From Rhodobacteraceae bacterium QY30 (GTDB taxonomy: Bacteria; Pseudomonadota; Alphaproteobacteria; Rhodobacterales; Rhodobacteraceae): a DNA stretch of 64,000 bases. The translations under genes were made by a program, and so were the position numbers. The DNA lies in NCBI GenBank assembly GCA_002356635.1, contig CP023454.1:2278501-2342500 (forward strand), read 5' to 3'. The notes below the pieces were generated by a model. The model was not told the origin of the DNA and ran no database searches. It saw only the letters and a program-made list of their open reading frames with translations. Shown one piece after another: positions 61,206-64,000 of this stretch (positions within the stretch are counted from its first letter, which is position 1; every line of letters begins with the position of its first letter).

Positions 61206-61951
61206 GCCCCAAGGGAACCCCGGTCTGGTATGAACTGACAACGACCGATCCGAATGCGGCGCAGGATTTCTATGCCCGCGTGCTGGACTGGACGTTCAAG
61301 GACAGCGGCATGGCGGACTTCGATTACCGGATCGGCCACGCGGGCGACGTCGGCATCTGCGGCGTCATGGCTCCGCCCGAGGTCGGGATGCCGCCACGCT
61401 GGGGCATCTACTTTGCCGTCGACAATTGCGACGCAACCGCCAAAGCCGTGTCCGGAGCGGGCGGAAAGGTCTGCCACGGTCCGGCGGATATTCCCAATGT
61501 CGGTCGTTTCGCGGTGCTGGCCGATCCCCAGGGCGCGACCTTCGCGGTCCTGCAGGCGACGGATGGCGACAGCCATGCCTTCGACCAGATGAAGCAGGGT
61601 CACGGCAACTGGCATGAGCTTTCGACGACTGACCCCAAGGCGGCGCTGGAATTCTACGGCCGCATCTTCGGCTGGAAGGCCAGCACGGCGATGGACATGG
61701 GCGAGATGGGAACCTACCAGCTGTTTTCGCACGACGGCCGCGACATCGGCGGCATGATGCCCTTGGGTCAGGCGCCGGCACCGATCTGGATCCCCTACTT
61801 CGGCACCTCTGGCGCGGAAACCGCGGTATCGCGGATCACGGCCGCAGGCGGTACAGTCCTGCACGGGCCGTCCGAGGTTCCGGGCGGCGCCTGGATCGTT
61901 TCGGCGCGCGATCCGCAAGGGGCCGAATTCGCGGTGGTCGGCCCGAAGTGA
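61202..61951 (+). CDS. VOC (glyoxalase/bleomycin-resistance) family protein, two domains
   Basis: 249 residues made of two tandem vicinal-oxygen-chelate modules: GTPVWYELTTTDPNAAQDFYARVLDWTF and GNWHELSTTDPKAALEFYGRIFGWKA begin each half. Overlaps the DUF1428 stop by four bases. Such proteins are common beside DUF1428 and HxlR genes. The expected metal ligands are not all clear, so enzymatic activity is uncertain. Confidence 0.9.
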   Translation: MSPKGTPVWYELTTTDPNAAQDFYARVLDWTFKDSGMADFDYRIGHAGDVGICGVMAPPEVGMPPRWGIYFAVDNCDATAKAVSGAGGKVCHGPADIPNVGRFAVLADPQGATFAVLQATDGDSHAFDQMKQGHGNWHELSTTDPKAALEFYGRIFGWKASTAMDMGEMGTYQLFSHDGRDIGGMMPLGQAPAPIWIPYFGTSGAETAVSRITAAGGTVLHGPSEVPGGAWIVSARDPQGAEFAVVGPK

Positions 61952-62014
61952 GTCCCTCCTTGGCCTTTCGGCCCCAAGCCGTTAATTGGGGACGAAAGAC
62001 AGGGGAAGACCGCC

Positions 62015-64000
62015 ATGCCGATGGAAAAGACGTTCAATGCAGCCGAGGCCGAGGCCCGGCTGTCCCGCCAGTGGATCGACGCCAATGCCTTTGCCGCCGG
62101 CGCCAATGCCCGCCGGTCCGAGACGTTCTGTATCATGATCCCGCCGCCGAACGTCACCGGCAGCCTGCACATGGGCCATGCCTTCAACAACACCTTGCAG
62201 GACATCCTGGTGCGCTGGCACCGGATGCGCGGGTTCGACACGCTGTGGCAGCCGGGGCAAGACCATGCGGGCATCGCCACGCAGATGGTGGTGGAACGGG
62301 AACTTGCCCGGAACCAGCAGCCGTCGCGGCGGGAACTGGGACGCGAGGCCTTCCTGGGCAAGGTCTGGGACTGGAAGGGCAAATCCGGCGACACGATCAT
62401 CAACCAGCTGCAACGGCTGGGTGCGTCCTGCGACTGGTCGCGCAACGCCTTTACAATGGACGAACATTTTCAGAAGGCCGTGCTGAAGGTTTTCGTCGAT
62501 CTCTTTCACAAAGGCTACATTTACCGCGGCAAGCGGTTGGTGAACTGGGACCCGCATTTCGAAACTGCCATCTCGGATCTGGAGGTCGAACAGACCGAGG
62601 TTCAGGGCCATATGTGGCACTTCAAATACCCGCTGGCGGGTGGCGAAACCTACGAATACGTCGAAAAGGACGCGGACGGGAACGTGACGCTGCGCGAGAC
62701 GCGGGACTATATCTCGATCGCGACCACCCGGCCGGAAACCATGCTGGGCGACGGGGCCGTGGCGGTTCACCCGTCGGATGAACGCTACGCGCCAATCGTC
62801 GGAAAACTTTGCGAAATCCCGGTCGGGCCCAAGGAACATCGCCGGCTGATCCCGATCATCACCGACGAATACCCCGACCCGACCTTCGGATCTGGCGCGG
62901 TCAAGATCACCGGCGCGCATGACTTCAACGACTACGGTGTGGCGCAGCGCAACGGCATCCCGCTGTATGTGCTGCTGGACAGCAAGGCGCGGATGCGCAC
63001 GGATGGCCTGTCCTACGAGGAAAGCGCCACCATCGCCGGGGAGATCGCCCGCGGCGAACGCCCGTTGGAAGACGTGTCCGACATCAACCTGGTCCCCGAA
63101 GACCTGCGGGGGCTTGATCGGTATGAGGCCCGCAAGCGCGTGGTCGAGGAGGTGACGGCCGAGGGCCTGGCGGTCACCATCCTGAAGAAGTCCATCGACA
63201 AGGAAACCGGCGCCGAACATCTGGAACGGGTGCCCTTCGTCGAGGCGAAACCGATCATGCAGCCCTTCGGCGACCGCTCGAAGGTGGTGATCGAACCGAT
63301 GCTGACCGACCAATGGTTCGTCGACACTGCGCAGATCGTCGGCCCGGCACTGGACGCCGTGCGCCAGGGCATGGCCGCGCAAGAGGCGGGCACCTTCGAT
63401 CCGAAGGCAGGCTACACCCGCATCCTGCCCGAGCGCGATGCCAAGACTTATTTCCACTGGCTGGAAAACATCGAACCCTGGTGCATTTCCCGCCAGTTGT
63501 GGTGGGGCCACCAGATCCCGGTCTGGTATGGGTTCGACCTGAACTACGAAGCCCCGATCGGGGAGGACGGCGATCTGGACGAGGTCGACGTGCTGAAGCT
63601 GTTCGTGGACGGCCTGATCCAACCCGGAGAGGTGTTCCGGTCGGCGGCGTCCTTCGACGAGGTGATCGAGGGCTTCCGCGATGAAATCGCCGATACCCCC
63701 GGCCCCGTCGCCCACGCCCGGATCATCGAAGTCGCCGACAAGCACGAAGCGATGGAGCGTCTGGCCGAAGGGCTTGCGCTCTATGCCGTCGATCAGGACC
63801 CGCTGCATCTGGTCTACCCGGTCTGGCGCGACCCGGATGTGCTGGACACCTGGTTTTCCTCCGGCCTTTGGCCCATCGGCACGCTTGGCTGGCCCAATGA
63901 CACCGCGGAACTGCGCAAGTATTTCCCGACCGACGTGCTGATCACCGGGTTTGACATCATCTTCTTCTGGGTCGCCCGGATGATGATGATGCAGCTTGCG
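62015..64000 (+). CDS. valS: valyl-tRNA synthetase, 3' end outside the window
   Basis: First 662 residues ([13 protein letters not shown] onward), open to the right edge. Class I signature [14 protein letters not shown] near residue 43, the editing domain with [13 protein letters not shown] and the zinc-free connection, then [16 protein letters not shown]. The KMSKS loop would lie beyond the window. AGGGGAAG precedes the ATG. Confidence 0.97.
   Translation, partial: MPMEKTFNAAEAEARLSRQWIDANAFAAGANARRSETFCIMIPPPNVTGSLHMGHAFNNTLQDILVRWHRMRGFDTLWQPGQDHAGIATQMVVERELARNQQPSRRELGREAFLGKVWDWKGKSGDTIINQLQRLGASCDWSRNAFTMDEHFQKAVLKVFVDLFHKGYIYRGKRLVNWDPHFETAISDLEVEQTEVQGHMWHFKYPLAGGETYEYVEKDADGNVTLRETRDYISIATTRPETMLGDGAVAVHPSDERYAPIVGKLCEIPVGPKEHRRLIPIITDEYPDPTFGSGAVKITGAHDFNDYGVAQRNGIPLYVLLDSKARMRTDGLSYEESATIAGEIARGERPLEDVSDINLVPEDLRGLDRYEARKRVVEEVTAEGLAVTILKKSIDKETGAEHLERVPFVEAKPIMQPFGDRSKVVIEPMLTDQWFVDTAQIVGPALDAVRQGMAAQEAGTFDPKAGYTRILPERDAKTYFHWLENIEPWCISRQLWWGHQIPVWYGFDLNYEAPIGEDGDLDEVDVLKLFVDGLIQPGEVFRSAASFDEVIEGFRDEIADTPGPVAHARIIEVADKHEAMERLAEGLALYAVDQDPLHLVYPVWRDPDVLDTWFSSGLWPIGTLGWPNDTAELRKYFPTDVLITGFDIIFFWVARMMMMQLA

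Noticed and set aside
1-64000. CRISPR array, prophage or insertion sequence
   Set aside because: No regularly spaced repeat, transposase, integrase or phage gene was found; the inverted repeats seen are short intercistronic hairpins.

Overview
This is a GC-rich, very densely packed chromosomal segment. Its gene content and order (gfa-flhA-xoxF-xoxG-xoxJ, a complete phenylacetate cluster with an embedded Liv-type transporter, a PutA lacking an obvious DNA-binding domain with a divergent Lrp regulator, MetR/MetF) suggest an alphaproteobacterium of the Rhodobacterales, Paracoccus/Rhodobacter-like. The genus is inference. I see no insertion sequence, prophage gene, integrase, CRISPR array or rRNA. 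There is one tRNA.

Region A (1-16605, all minus strand): C1 and PQQ-alcohol oxidation. In transcription order: gfa and flhA (glutathione-dependent formaldehyde oxidation); a 471-bp regulatory gap; xoxF (PQQ methanol dehydrogenase with the lanthanide-type Asp), xoxG (its cytochrome c) and xoxJ. Then come a Liv-type periplasmic binding protein, a YVTN beta-propeller protein and an ABC-2-type ATPase/permease pair, resembling the Lut/Ped lanthanide transport sets. These are followed by a secreted unknown and a block of signalling genes: LuxR-type response regulator, FIST-domain sensor, soluble hybrid kinase, membrane kinase, OmpR-type regulator. Two small secreted unknowns end the run, and a Shine-Dalgarno sequence at the left edge shows that it continues. 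Most junctions are start/stop overlaps.

Region B (16742-26218): a NitT/TauT-type ABC importer (substrate unknown), then a LysR regulator divergent from a creatinase gene, followed by a four-gene spermidine/putrescine-type ABC importer. This looks like a creatine uptake and hydrolysis locus.

Region C (26404-47472): phenylacetate catabolism. A minus-strand unit holds paaN, livKHMGF and a FadB/FadJ-like bifunctional enzyme. Divergent from it, paaG-paaI-paaK run on the plus strand to a clear intrinsic terminator, followed by the TetR regulator paaR. A second minus-strand operon, pcaF/paaJ-paaA-B-C-D-E, a third PF05138 paralogue, paaZ and paaY, lies downstream of paaX. Matching ACCGAC-N2-GTYGGT palindromes sit in the promoters of both units.

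Region D (47617-64000): tRNA-Leu(TAA), an Lrp-type regulator divergent from putA, a rhomboid protease, an inositol-phosphatase-family protein, a PHB-depolymerase-like esterase with a ribbon-helix-helix protein, metR/metF, a DUF2235 protein overlapping metF tail to tail, an ornithine-decarboxylase-like enzyme with a divergent Lrp regulator, an HxlR regulator, DUF1428 and VOC proteins, and valS running off the right edge.
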